From: PALSA-1006 sp041660815 | GTDB lineage: Bacteria > Pseudomonadota > Gammaproteobacteria > Burkholderiales > Gallionellaceae | Length of the DNA stretch: 64,000 nt | Assembly: GCA_041660815.1 (NCBI GenBank) | Contig: JBAZVN010000001.1 | Span: 372,001 to 436,000, forward strand | Direction of reading: 5' to 3' | In this document: piece after piece, positions 26,605 through 35,127 of the stretch | How the letters are laid out: every line of letters starts with the position of its first letter | Numbering within the stretch: position 1 is the first letter of the stretch | Notes under the pieces: model-generated | The model's input: only the letters and a program-made list of their open reading frames with translations | What the model was told of the DNA's origin: nothing | Database searches by the model: none | Program-made: the position numbers and the translations under genes

Positions 26605-27394
26605 CGGCGTTTTGATTCATCCCCAATTCGACCCTGTCGCCATTCATCTGGGCTCATTCGGCATCCACTGGTACGGGCTGATGTACTTGCTGGGCTTTGC
26701 CTGTTTCATCTGGCTGGGCAGAAAAAGATTAGCGTCTTTAAATCGCCCCGGCTGGGATGAAAAATTTCTTGATGACTTGCTGTTTTATGGTGTGCTCGGC
26801 GTGGTATTGGGTGGCCGACTGGGCGAAGTCCTGTTCTACAACCCCGGCTTTTACTTTGCCAATCCCGGCAAAATTTTCGCCATCTGGGAAGGCGGCATGT
26901 CATTCCATGGCGGTTTTTTGGGCGTACTGTTCGCCATGTTGATGTTTGCCCGCAACCGAAAAATAATCTGGCTGCAGTTGCTGGATTTTATTGCCCCCCT
27001 GGTTCCACTGGGTTTGGGTGCCGGACGAATTGGAAACTTCATCAATGCCGAGTTGTGGGGGCGTCCCACCGGAACAACGTGGGGCATGGTTTTCCCCAAT
27101 GTCGATACCCTTCCCCGCCACCCCTCGCAACTCTATGAATTTGCCTTGGAGGGCCTCGCCTTGTTTGCCCTGCTTTGGCTGTATTCCGCAAAGCCCCGCC
27201 CGATCGGCGCAGTTTCCGGCCTGTTTCTCATCGGCTACGGCAGCTTCCGCTTTATCTGCGAATTTGCCCGCACCCCGGACGACGGCATCTTCGGCTTGAT
27301 GTCTCTGGGCATCAGCATGGGGCAATGGTTAAGCTTACCAATGGTGTTGGCGGGTATCGCGTTACTGGTCTGGGCACACAAAAAAGTAACCTAG
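26597..27394 (+). CDS. lgt: Prolipoprotein diacylglyceryl transferase
   Basis: Inner-membrane enzyme that transfers diacylglycerol to the lipobox Cys of prolipoproteins. 265 residues with about seven membrane segments. Conserved HWYGLMYLLGF, GGRLGEVLFYNPGFYFANP, GGMSFHGGFLG and the Lgt signature GAGRIGNFINAELWGRPT, which includes the essential Arg and Asn. It overlaps yqgE and converges on the GT-C/TPR gene. Confidence 0.96.
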   Translation: MPDGVLIHPQFDPVAIHLGSFGIHWYGLMYLLGFACFIWLGRKRLASLNRPGWDEKFLDDLLFYGVLGVVLGGRLGEVLFYNPGFYFANPGKIFAIWEGGMSFHGGFLGVLFAMLMFARNRKIIWLQLLDFIAPLVPLGLGAGRIGNFINAELWGRPTGTTWGMVFPNVDTLPRHPSQLYEFALEGLALFALLWLYSAKPRPIGAVSGLFLIGYGSFRFICEFARTPDDGIFGLMSLGISMGQWLSLPMVLAGIALLVWAHKKVT

Positions 27395-27430
27395 TTGCGA
27401 ACTCGATTTAGTTGGTATGTCTTGGTATTT

Positions 27431-29140
27431 TCACTTTCTCAACTTGCTCAAATTCACCATCGCGCACGCCATATCTTTTCCAAGATCGCAGCTCTTCTGC
27501 ATCGTTATCATCGCGCCAGCATCGTCGCGCATCTTTTTCAGAAAAAAAGCTTTCCCGTAATAAAACTCGGCATTTTGCGGATCTGCCTCGATTGCCTTGT
27601 CATATTCAATCCGGGCCTCGTCATTGCGCCCGGCATTGGCGTAAGCCCCCGCCAGTGCCATTCTCACCGGCGGAAAAGCAGTACTGATTTCCAGTGATTT
27701 TTTGTAGTCCTCAATCGCACTGTTCCAATCGCCTTTATCTTTCGCCGCATAATATCCCCGACCATAATAAGTACGTTGCGCCCCCAAACGATTTTCACCG
27801 TGCAACAACTTGACCGCATCGTCCCATAAGCGATAATTGTCGGCCATCACCCAGAGTCGGTTCCACGATAATGGAACCAAAACCAGCGCGATCAAAGCAG
27901 CGATCAGCATGAATGTTCGCGCGGGGTGGGCAAATAGTTTTTCCGTCTGCCCATGCGCTTCGTCTCTAAAATGTGTAGGGTGCGCTTTACGCACCATGGT
28001 GCATGGAATGCGCCCTACGCCAGCCAGCAAAGGAACTAACAGTAAAAAAACCGGCATCCACAAATAGGCACGATAAAGAACAAACGGCTCTTGAATTCGA
28101 ATCGTTGAAAACTCGGTCAGAAACAACAGCCATGGATAGAGAAGTGCCAAGCCCAATAGTCCCAGCCTGCCACCTCGCAATAAACAAAACAATGCCCCCA
28201 AACCGTAACTGACATAAGCTGCCAAGCCTATCCAGCTCGTCCAATCCCGATACGCAAGAATAAAATTCTCGCGCATATCAATCGACATCCAAGCGGGATT
28301 TGGAATAATCATTAAAAACAAGTACTTAAAAAACAATTCAGCCTGCGTCAACACACTCAACAAATGCAGCATCGGTACGCCCTGCAGCATATTTTCTTTG
28401 CCAATTAACGATACGGCATCCATCTCATAGGTGGCACCCAAAATCCCTTTGGCGCGCATTACCACAATCAGGGCCGTTACAAAAAAGCCAAGCCATGTCG
28501 CCAGCAGAGCGCGGCGCGATAACTGAATTTGCGCACGCATCAACCAGGTCATCGGCAATAAAATTGCGGGCACCATCAGGCTGTGTTCTTTACTAAACAC
28601 CGCCAGAAAATAGCCTGCCACCGCCAACGCGGCATAGCGCTTATCGCCGTCGATCAATGCACGAAAGTAGGCAAGATGCATCACCAGCGTGAACAGGGTG
28701 GCCATCAATATGCTGCGCTGCACCAGATAACCTGTGCCATACACCGCCAGCGGATGACAGGCAAACACCAGCGCGCCCAACCAGGCACCCCAGTTCGCCA
28801 TGTGCTGCCGTGCCGGCTCTGCGACAAATAATGAAATCCAAAGGCGTAACGCCAGCATCAACATGAGCACATTCATGCCGTGCAGCAACAAATTCTGCAC
28901 ACGAAAAACAAACGGCTCCCCGCCGAAAAACGCCCAAGTTATGCCAAAGCTGGTGTAAGGAAACCAGCGAAAATTAAAAACAAACGGGGCATCCGCAAAA
29001 TTTGAGATGCTATTATTAAAAAAAGTCGCGTCGTCGAACGCCAATGGATTATTGAGAAATGGCACATAGACAATTAGCACCAACAAAACCAATAACAGCG
29101 CTTTATTTCGATCTTGCGAAAAATTCAACTTTAGTTGCAT
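27431..29140 (-). CDS. Polytopic GT-C-like membrane protein with C-terminal TPRs, candidate pilin glycosyltransferase
   Basis: 569 residues. About ten or more membrane segments in residues 1-440. An early luminal loop with NNPLAFDDATFFNNS, an acidic pair where GT-C enzymes place the catalytic Asp, is followed by FRWFPYTSFGITWAFFG. The last 115 residues are three TPR-type helices pairs (YYAAKDKGDWNSAIEDYKKS, PVRMALAGAYANAGRNDEAR, DPQNAEFYYGKAFFLKK). This layout matches TMTC/Wzy-like proteins with TPRs. It lies 75 bases after pilA on the same strand, the place where TfpO/TfpW-type pilin glycosyltransferases sit. The glycosylation role is inference. Residues coded by 27975-28018 are a palindromic insertion. 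The ATG at 29140 is preferred to a TTG six bases upstream. Confidence 0.65.
   Translation of the reverse strand: MQLKLNFSQDRNKALLLVLLVLIVYVPFLNNPLAFDDATFFNNSISNFADAPFVFNFRWFPYTSFGITWAFFGGEPFVFRVQNLLLHGMNVLMLMLALRLWISLFVAEPARQHMANWGAWLGALVFACHPLAVYGTGYLVQRSILMATLFTLVMHLAYFRALIDGDKRYAALAVAGYFLAVFSKEHSLMVPAILLPMTWLMRAQIQLSRRALLATWLGFFVTALIVVMRAKGILGATYEMDAVSLIGKENMLQGVPMLHLLSVLTQAELFFKYLFLMIIPNPAWMSIDMRENFILAYRDWTSWIGLAAYVSYGLGALFCLLRGGRLGLLGLALLYPWLLFLTEFSTIRIQEPFVLYRAYLWMPVFLLLVPLLAGVGRIPCTMVRKAHPTHFRDEAHGQTEKLFAHPARTFMLIAALIALVLVPLSWNRLWVMADNYRLWDDAVKLLHGENRLGAQRTYYGRGYYAAKDKGDWNSAIEDYKKSLEISTAFPPVRMALAGAYANAGRNDEARIEYDKAIEADPQNAEFYYGKAFFLKKMRDDAGAMITMQKSCDLGKDMACAMVNLSKLRK
27975..28018. repeat. 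REP-like palindrome in frame inside the GT-C/TPR gene
   Basis: A 44-base imperfect palindrome with outer ends GTAGGGTGCGC and GCGCCCTAC and an inner perfect GCACCATGGTGC. It is translated as VGRIPCTMVRKAHPTH in a loop between two membrane segments, without breaking the frame. Its ends resemble those of the 48574-48603 palindrome (GTAGGNC...GCCCTAC). Confidence 0.75.
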
Positions 29141-29161
29141 ATTCAAGTACCCCTGAAAATG

Positions 29162-29188
29162 AAAAACCCCTCCGAAGAGGGGCTTTTT
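29162..29188 (-). terminator. Terminator of pilA
   Basis: On the minus strand CCCCTC-TTCG-GAGGGG followed by five U. The UUCG tetraloop gives a very stable hairpin. It stands between pilA and the GT-C/TPR gene, so the downstream gene would be made at a lower level by read-through. Confidence 0.92.
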
Positions 29189-29215
29189 AACGCTAACAAA
29201 AATTTCCAGTTAGAA

Positions 29216-29656
29216 TTAGTTCCACTTTGCAACCAGTGCTGGTGCTGGTGCTGCACATGTGGTTGCAACAGCCCATTTAAGAGATGTATTACCCACGGTA
29301 GGTGTGAAGGTAACATTACCGCATGAAGTTGCCCCAATAACACCAGCTGCAACAGTAGCAGTAATCACGCCAGCCGTAGATACAGTCAACCCGGAAACTT
29401 CGGTTGTTGTTGTAGGAGCGCCAGCTAATCCCAAGGAAGTCCATGCATCCGCAGTTGTTGGAAACGCACCGCCATTATTTTGAGCATAATCAGCAAGCGC
29501 AGTTTGCAGTGAACTTACAGCTGATGCAATTTTAGAGAATTTTGCCTTGGTAATGTAATCCTGGTAAGCCGGAATCGCTACCGCAGCCAAAATACCGATA
29601 ATCGCTACCACGATCATCAATTCAATCAGGGTAAAACCTTTTTGTACTTGTTTCAT
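29216..29656 (-). CDS. pilA: Type IV major pilin
   Basis: 146 residues. Seven-residue basic leader MKQVQKG, cleaved by PilD before FTLIELMIVVAIIGILAAVA, with Glu5 present and a methylated N-terminal Phe expected. The rest forms the N-terminal helix (IPAYQDYITKAKFSKIASAV) and a Thr/Ala/Val/Gly-rich globular domain. Two Cys near the C-terminus (SCGNVTF and TTCAAPA) would close a single disulfide loop. Strong ribosome site AAAGGAG. A sigma-54-type promoter lies upstream and a tetraloop terminator downstream. PilD and PilC are encoded 3 kb away. Confidence 0.96.
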   Translation of the reverse strand: MKQVQKGFTLIELMIVVAIIGILAAVAIPAYQDYITKAKFSKIASAVSSLQTALADYAQNNGGAFPTTADAWTSLGLAGAPTTTTEVSGLTVSTAGVITATVAAGVIGATSCGNVTFTPTVGNTSLKWAVATTCAAPAPALVAKWN

Positions 29657-29685
29657 GTTAATGCTCCTTTAGAGTTTGAAGGGTA

Positions 29686-29698
29686 CACACGGGGTGTG
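29686..29698 (-). other. Short hairpin at the predicted 5' end of pilA mRNA
   Basis: CACAC-CCC-GTGTG on the minus strand. If transcription starts about 12 bases after the sigma-54-type -12 element (near 29700), this hairpin is at the extreme 5' end of the transcript, a position known to protect mRNAs from 5'-dependent decay. This is position-based inference. Confidence 0.4.
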
Positions 29699-29710
29699 CG
29701 CGAATTTATG

Positions 29711-29726
29711 AGCAGGATGCGTGCCA
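29711..29726 (-). promoter_or_regulatory. Sigma-54 promoter of pilA
   Basis: Minus-strand TGGCACGCATCCTGCT compared with the consensus TGGCACG-N4-TTGCW: all bases match except C for the first T of the -12 element, and the GG/GC spacing is exact. It lies 55 bases upstream of the pilA start. PilR-dependent sigma-54 promoters are the rule for pilA in many beta- and gammaproteobacteria. The pilS/pilR genes are not in the window. Confidence 0.85.
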
Positions 29727-29963
29727 CACCAATACCAAATTGAAAATACACAGTTTTTTCACCAAGCGCCCCTTTCCGATCAATCTTTACTGGCACTTTA
29801 CGTCAACCCAACTGACAATTTTCGTCACACCGAAAAATAATTAGCGTGCACAAACGTAACTTGTCTGTAAATAACTTGCGTAAAGTTCGCCCCTTCCACT
29901 TCCTTGACACTCCCGCCCCGCTCCCTGATACTTCGAACTCCTTATTAATATAGACTTTTCGCT

Positions 29964-31265
29964 TTGGACGCATTTTCACTGTGGGCGCTGTTTACTGCCC
30001 TAATCATTATTCTTATTTTTTCTGCATTTTTCTCAACGTCCGAAACCAGCATGATGGCGTTGAACCGGCATCGCTTGAGCCATCTGGTGCGCAAAGGTAA
30101 TAAAAGCGCCAAGCTCACTTCCAAATTATTGTCGCAAACCGATAAGCTGCTGGGTTCAATTTTATTTGGCAATACCTTGCTGAATGTGGCAGCCGCCACC
30201 CTCACCGAAATTATCGTATTTCGCCTGTTTGGCCACGACAACAGTACCGCGCTGATCGCCGGAACACTGACCATCACGTTTGTGATTTTGGTATTTAGCG
30301 AAATTATGCCCAAAGTGATTGCGGCCAGTCACGCGGAACGGGTTGCACTCCCCGCCAGTTACCCGCTGGCATTTTTCGTCAGGCTGTTTAATCCGGTGGT
30401 TTCTATCGCCACGGCCATCGTGCGCATGATACTCAAGCTGCTGCGCATCAAAATACAAATAGATCAAAGCAAACAAAGTGTTAGCTTAAACGAGGTGCGC
30501 ATGCTGGTGCTGGAAGCGGAGCAGTTTATGCCAATCAAACATCAAAAAATGCTGCTCAATTTGGTCGATTTGGAGCGGGTCGAAGTGAATGATGTGATGA
30601 TTCCGCGTAATCAAATTGAAGCACTCAACATTCATGCCGCATCCGAGGTGCTCAAACAACAATTGGCGACTTGCCACCACACTTTGCTGCCGGTTTATGA
30701 AGAGGCGATGGACAACATTATTGGCATTTTGCATGTACGCAAAGCGCTGACTTTGCTGCAACGCGATTCCATTTCCGGGGAAGATTTACGCGAGCTGCTG
30801 ATTGACCCCTATTTCATTCCCACCCACACCACCCTGCTTACCCAGTTACAATATTTTCAGGAGCGCCATTTGCGTCTCGGACTGATTGTGGATGAATACG
30901 GTGAATTACTCGGACTGGTTACACTGGAAAACATTCTGGAAGAAATTGTCGGCGATTTCACGACCCAATCTCCCGCGCAAACCGGAAAATTCTTTAGGCA
31001 GGAAGACGGCAGTCTGTTTATTGAAGGCAGCACACTGTTGCGCGATTTAAACCGCAAGATGGGCATGCACTTCCCGCTGGATGGCGCTAAAACACTGAAC
31101 GGATTGATTCTGGAGCATCTTGAAGATATTCCCGAGGCGGGCACCAGTTTAAAAATCAGCGGCTATCCGATCGAAATTATTCAAACGCAAGACCGGGTGG
31201 TCAAAGTGGCAAAAATTTTTATCGCACTTCCCACAAAAGCGGACACGCAATACGCTGACAGTTAA
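29964..31265 (+). CDS. HlyC/CorC-family transporter (CNNM/DUF21 plus CBS pair)
   Basis: 433 residues. DUF21 (CNNM) membrane domain with four segments (about 1-180; FSAFFSTSETSMMALNRHRL is diagnostic), two CBS motifs (about 200-330; VMIPRNQIEALNIHA, LRLGLIVDEYGELLGLVTLE) and a C-terminal CorC_HlyC domain (QEDGSLFIEGSTLLRDLNRK). This family is linked to magnesium and cobalt efflux or resistance. The start is a TTG: an in-frame stop lies 16 bases upstream and no ATG precedes the conserved first helix. No good Shine-Dalgarno is visible, so initiation may be weak. It precedes pilC by 84 bases. Confidence 0.9.
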   Translation: MDAFSLWALFTALIIILIFSAFFSTSETSMMALNRHRLSHLVRKGNKSAKLTSKLLSQTDKLLGSILFGNTLLNVAAATLTEIIVFRLFGHDNSTALIAGTLTITFVILVFSEIMPKVIAASHAERVALPASYPLAFFVRLFNPVVSIATAIVRMILKLLRIKIQIDQSKQSVSLNEVRMLVLEAEQFMPIKHQKMLLNLVDLERVEVNDVMIPRNQIEALNIHAASEVLKQQLATCHHTLLPVYEEAMDNIIGILHVRKALTLLQRDSISGEDLRELLIDPYFIPTHTTLLTQLQYFQERHLRLGLIVDEYGELLGLVTLENILEEIVGDFTTQSPAQTGKFFRQEDGSLFIEGSTLLRDLNRKMGMHFPLDGAKTLNGLILEHLEDIPEAGTSLKISGYPIEIIQTQDRVVKVAKIFIALPTKADTQYADS

Positions 31266-31294
31266 CAACGATCAATATCTGCAAAGAAAACAAT

Positions 31295-31300
31295 TATAAT
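31295..31300 (+). promoter_or_regulatory. Possible -10 element ahead of pilC
   Basis: A perfect TATAAT, 50 bases before the pilC ATG. The -35 position (near 31272-31277) is poor, so this is only a candidate promoter for pilC-pilD-coaE-zapD-yacG. Confidence 0.35.
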
Positions 31301-31349
31301 CCGGCTCACTATGGCGCTTTCTTGATGCGCAATTCTGCTGAGGTGACAA

Positions 31350-32567
31350 ATGGCGACTGCAAAAAAAACCGAAAAGCCTAAAGAGCAACTTTACTCCTGG
31401 GAAGGTAAGGACAGATCTGGAAAAACCATAAAAGGTGAAATTCGCGGGCCGGGTGAAGCTGCTGTTTCTGCCAACTTGCGACGGCAAGGCATCACCATTA
31501 CTAAAATTAAAAAAAGTTCCAGTCGCAGCGGCAGCGTCACGGAAAAAGATGTCACCCTGTTTACACGTCAACTGGCCACCATGCTTAAGTCAGGTGTGCC
31601 GTTGTTACAGGCTTTCGATATCGTGGGTAAAGGCCATGACAATCCCGCCGTAGCGCGATTACTGCTAGACCTGAAAACCGATGTGGAAACCGGTAGCAGC
31701 CTGGAACAGGCTTTTCGCAAATTTCCGTTATATTTCGACGATCTGTTTTGCAATCTGATCGGTGCCGGAGAACAGGCCGGTATTCTGGATAGCTTGCTGG
31801 ATCGATTGGCCACTTACAAAGAAAAAATTCAGGCGATTAAAAGCAAAATTAAATCCGCCTTGTTTTATCCAGTGTCCATCATCGTCATCGCTTTTGTCAT
31901 TACTGCAGTGATCATGATTTTTGTGATTCCGGCCTTTAAAGAAATGTTCAAGAATTTTGGCGCGGACTTACCCATGCCCACACAAGTGGTGATGGCAATG
32001 TCGGACTTTTTTGTGACTTGGTGGTGGGCCATTTTCGGCATTATTGGTGGCGGCGGCTACTGGTTCTTTTATACCTGGAAGCGCAGCAAAGCGTTGCAAA
32101 ACGCCATGGATCGATTATTACTTAAAGTTCCCGTATTTGGCATCCTGGTTCGTAAAGCCTCGGTAGCACGCTGGACGCGCACCTTATCCACCATGTTCGC
32201 CGCCGGCGTGCCCTTGGTTGAAGCTTTCGACTCAGTGGCAGGAGCAGCGGGTAATGCAGTGTATTTTGATGCCACGAAAGAAATCCAACGCGAGGTAATG
32301 TCAGGAAGTAGCCTGACGGTTTCCATGCAAAATACTGGAGTTTTTCCCAACATGGTGCTACAAATGGTGGCAATCGGCGAGGAATCCGGCTCAATCGACA
32401 GCATGCTATCCAAAGTGGCGGACTTCTACGAAGCCGAAGTAGATGACGCCGTAGAAGCGCTTTCCAGTCTGATGGAGCCGATCATCATGGTGGTGCTGGG
32501 GACGTTGATCGGCGGTATGGTGGTGGCAATGTATTTACCAATCTTTAAAATGGGTCAGGCCATTTAA
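31350..32567 (+). CDS. pilC: Type IV pilus inner-membrane platform protein PilC
   Basis: 405 residues, GspF family. Two repeated T2SSF domains (about residues 70-195 and 275-395), each opening with a block such as FTRQLATMLKSGVPLLQAFD or TRTLSTMFAAGVPLVEAFDS, and three membrane segments (FYPVSIIVIAFVITAVIMIF, FVTWWWAIFGIIGGGGYWFF and MVVLGTLIGGMVVAMYLPIF). It forms the platform through which PilB and PilT drive pilus extension and retraction. The assembly ATPase gene pilB, commonly just upstream, is not here. pilD follows after 5 bases. Confidence 0.96.
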   Translation: MATAKKTEKPKEQLYSWEGKDRSGKTIKGEIRGPGEAAVSANLRRQGITITKIKKSSSRSGSVTEKDVTLFTRQLATMLKSGVPLLQAFDIVGKGHDNPAVARLLLDLKTDVETGSSLEQAFRKFPLYFDDLFCNLIGAGEQAGILDSLLDRLATYKEKIQAIKSKIKSALFYPVSIIVIAFVITAVIMIFVIPAFKEMFKNFGADLPMPTQVVMAMSDFFVTWWWAIFGIIGGGGYWFFYTWKRSKALQNAMDRLLLKVPVFGILVRKASVARWTRTLSTMFAAGVPLVEAFDSVAGAAGNAVYFDATKEIQREVMSGSSLTVSMQNTGVFPNMVLQMVAIGEESGSIDSMLSKVADFYEAEVDDAVEALSSLMEPIIMVVLGTLIGGMVVAMYLPIFKMGQAI

Positions 32568-32572
32568 TCACT

Positions 32573-33445
32573 ATGCCAATGACTTTTTTCCAAGCACTTC
32601 AAGATATTCCAACACTATTCATCACCGTCTCGGGTGTCGTTGGTTTGCTGGTCGGCAGCTTTCTCAATGTGGTGATTTACCGTTTACCCAAGATGATGGA
32701 GCGCGACTGGCGCATGCAGGCCGCTGAATTATCCGGTAAAGAAATCGCGCCTGAAGCGCCTTTTAATCTGCTAACACCGCGCTCTGCTTGTCCCAGTTGT
32801 AATCACCCCATAAGTTCGATTGAAAATATCCCTATAATCAGCTACTTAGCGTTGCACGGCAAATGCCGAAAATGCAAAGCGCCGATTTCCCTGCGCTATC
32901 CAGTGGTGGAAGCAATTTCCTGCATACTGAGCGCTTATGCCGCCTGGCACTTTGGTTTTGGCCTGGCCGGATTAGCTGCGGTCCTGCTGGTATGGACGCT
33001 CATTGCTCTCACTTTTATCGATTTTGACACGCAATTATTGCCGGATGACATCACCCTTCCTTTGCTTTGGTTAGGTCTGATGTTGAATTTAAATGCTGCA
33101 TTCACTAGCCTGTCCAATGCGGTTATCGGTGCCATTGCCGGTTATCTGATTTTATGGAGCGTGTATTGGGCGTTCAAATTAGTAACCGGCAAAGAGGGCA
33201 TGGGTTATGGCGACTTCAAATTGCTTGCCGCTCTGGGCGCATGGCTGGGCTGGCAAATGTTGCCCCTGGTATTGCTGCTCTCGTCGATCGTTGGTGCGGT
33301 GGTGGGCATCACCCTAATTTTAGTGGCCAGACACGGGCGCAATATCCCCATTCCATTCGGACCTTATCTGGCGGGAGGCGGTTTAATTGCGCTATTTTGG
33401 GGCGCCTCGTTAACCCAAGCCTATCTGCAAATGATGGCGCCATGA
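32573..33445 (+). CDS. pilD: Prepilin peptidase / N-methyltransferase PilD
   Basis: Cleaves prepilin leaders and methylates the new N-terminal Phe. 290 residues. N-terminal cytoplasmic domain with the four-Cys zinc site (CPSCNHP and CRKCKAP). Peptidase Asp residues in the conserved FIDFDTQLLPD and GYGDFKLLAALGAWLG. About eight membrane segments. It ends with ATGA overlapping coaE. Substrate in the window: PilA. Confidence 0.96.
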   Translation: MPMTFFQALQDIPTLFITVSGVVGLLVGSFLNVVIYRLPKMMERDWRMQAAELSGKEIAPEAPFNLLTPRSACPSCNHPISSIENIPIISYLALHGKCRKCKAPISLRYPVVEAISCILSAYAAWHFGFGLAGLAAVLLVWTLIALTFIDFDTQLLPDDITLPLLWLGLMLNLNAAFTSLSNAVIGAIAGYLILWSVYWAFKLVTGKEGMGYGDFKLLAALGAWLGWQMLPLVLLLSSIVGAVVGITLILVARHGRNIPIPFGPYLAGGGLIALFWGASLTQAYLQMMAP

Positions 33446-34074
33446 GCGTCGCGTCTGCGCAAACACATTTATTAATTGGCCTGACCGGTGGGATTGGCAG
33501 CGGAAAAACCACCGTCTCAAACATGTTTGCAGAATTGGGCGCGCGTATCATCGACACCGATGAAATATCCAAACAGCTCACTCAAGCTGAAGGCGTGGCT
33601 ATTTCCGCAATCCGAGATACATTTGGCGCGGAGTATATTGATAAGACAGGCGCTTTGGATCGCCCGAAAATGCGCCAGCTCGTATTTAGTAATACAAACG
33701 AAAAACAACGCCTTGAAGCAATATTGCACCCCTTAATCTTAAATAAAACCAAACAGATTGCCCTAAGCCCCACCCCGTTGCCGTACACGATAGTAGTCGT
33801 GCCATTATTATTTGAAGTACCCGGTTATCGGGGCTGGCTACATCGCACCCTGGTCGTGGATTGCCCGGAAGAAATTCAGATCACGCGCACCATGCAACGC
33901 AGCGGGCTGGATAGCGCAAACGTGATTAAAATTATGGCCCAACAAATGCCGCGCTTGCAACGTACTGCACTGGCAGATGACGCAATTGAAAATTCCATTG
34001 ATTTAAAAGGATTATTTAAAGATGTCGCTCAGCTTCATCAGCGCTATTTAACAATGATTGCGCGAAGCGATTGA
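33442..34074 (+). CDS. coaE: Dephospho-CoA kinase
   Basis: Last step of CoA biosynthesis. 210 residues from the ATG that overlaps the pilD stop. P-loop GLTGGIGSGKTTVSNMFAEL, then IIDTDEISKQLT and VVPLLFEVPGYRGWLHRTLV (family blocks). An in-frame extension upstream would cover pilD and is rejected. The pilC-pilD-coaE-zapD-yacG order is conserved in many beta- and gammaproteobacteria. Confidence 0.95.
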   Translation: MSVASAQTHLLIGLTGGIGSGKTTVSNMFAELGARIIDTDEISKQLTQAEGVAISAIRDTFGAEYIDKTGALDRPKMRQLVFSNTNEKQRLEAILHPLILNKTKQIALSPTPLPYTIVVVPLLFEVPGYRGWLHRTLVVDCPEEIQITRTMQRSGLDSANVIKIMAQQMPRLQRTALADDAIENSIDLKGLFKDVAQLHQRYLTMIARSD

Positions 34075-34138
34075 CGATTTACCCCTCACGCGATATCGTG
34101 CCGCCCTAACCATAAAAAACACCCTAAAAATTGCCAAG

Positions 34139-34894
34139 ATGATCAGTTACGAGTTTCCTCTTAATGAACGAGTGCGTACCCTGTTACGCTTGGAGGATCT
34201 CTTTTCGCGGGTCGATTTATTGATAAAACGCAGTGACAGCACCGATCATCACGCGGCCCTATGCGTCCTGTTTGAAATTCTTGAAGTTGCCTCGCGCGCC
34301 GATCTAAAATCTGATTTACTTCAAGAGCTTGAACGTCAACGCAAAGTTCTTGCTGCGTTGCACAATAATCCCGCGATTTCTGTTACTGCATTGGAAGCCA
34401 TTCTCACCGAAATTGACCGCGCCAGCACTGATCTTCTGTCTATGAGCGGTAAAATCGGTCAACACTTACGCGACAACGAGTGGCTCATGAGCATTAAGCA
34501 GCGCACTTCAATACCCGGCGGCGTTTGTGAATTTGACTTACCGTCCTATCACTATTGGAAACGTCAACATGAAGACATTCGACGTCAACATCTGTTATCT
34601 TGGCTAAATCCGCTATTGCCGCTGCATGCCGCGTTGGAAATTGTGTTGCGCCTTTTGCGCGAAAGCGACAAAGTGCATCATTTCACCGCAGTACAGGGAA
34701 GCTTTCAGCAAATGCAGGGCGGTAAGGTTGCGCAGATGATTCGCATTATGCTTGAGCAAAATTTACCCTGTATTCCAGAAGTTAGCGCCAACAAATATGC
34801 TTTAAACATTCGTTTTGTGACGGCCAACTATGCGGCGAAAACCAGCCACTACGATCAGGATGTTCCCTTCGATTTAACCTTCTGCTCTTTGTAA
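34139..34894 (+). CDS. zapD: Cell division protein ZapD
   Basis: FtsZ-bundling protein (formerly YacF). 251 residues, starting ISYEFPLNERVRTLLRLEDL, an almost invariant N-terminus. Further blocks: GVCEFDLPSYHYWKRQ and the C-terminal DVPFDLTFCSL tail. All-helical N-terminal domain plus a beta C-terminal part. The ATG at 34139 is preferred because upstream codons are not conserved. The stop overlaps the yacG start (TAATG). Confidence 0.95.
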   Translation: MISYEFPLNERVRTLLRLEDLFSRVDLLIKRSDSTDHHAALCVLFEILEVASRADLKSDLLQELERQRKVLAALHNNPAISVTALEAILTEIDRASTDLLSMSGKIGQHLRDNEWLMSIKQRTSIPGGVCEFDLPSYHYWKRQHEDIRRQHLLSWLNPLLPLHAALEIVLRLLRESDKVHHFTAVQGSFQQMQGGKVAQMIRIMLEQNLPCIPEVSANKYALNIRFVTANYAAKTSHYDQDVPFDLTFCSL

Positions 34895-35088
34895 TGACCA
34901 CTCAAAAAGCTCTGATCGTCGCCTGTCCTCACTGCGGAAAAGAACACTTTTGGGACACCGCCAATCGTTGGCGTCCCTTTTGCTGTGAACGCTGCAAAAT
35001 GATCGATTTGGGCAAGTGGGCCAATGAAGAATATCGCGTTGAGCAACGCGAGAGCGATTTAAAACAAGCCGCAGATTTGCAAGGATAA
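34894..35088 (+). CDS. yacG: DNA gyrase inhibitor YacG
   Basis: 64 residues. Four-Cys zinc finger: CPHCGKEHFW and FCCERCKMIDLGKWANEEY, the YacG signature. It binds GyrB and inhibits gyrase in E. coli. Last gene of the pilC-to-yacG run. It converges on the Nudix-ThiE gene across a 39-base gap. Confidence 0.95.
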   Translation: MTTQKALIVACPHCGKEHFWDTANRWRPFCCERCKMIDLGKWANEEYRVEQRESDLKQAADLQG

Positions 35089-35127
35089 TTCCCCTCCCCC
35101 CTTTTGCAAAGGGCGAAGGCTTTATAC

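Larger units (their letters stand above)
29657..29963. other. 307-bp intergenic region between divergent pilA and the CorC-type gene
   Basis: Holds the pilA ribosome site, 5' hairpin and sigma-54 promoter in its first 75 bases. The remaining part (29730-29960) is A/T-rich near pilA and presumably holds upstream binding sites for an activator and the promoter of the CorC-type gene. I saw no further gene, repeat or clear operator in it. Confidence 0.6.
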
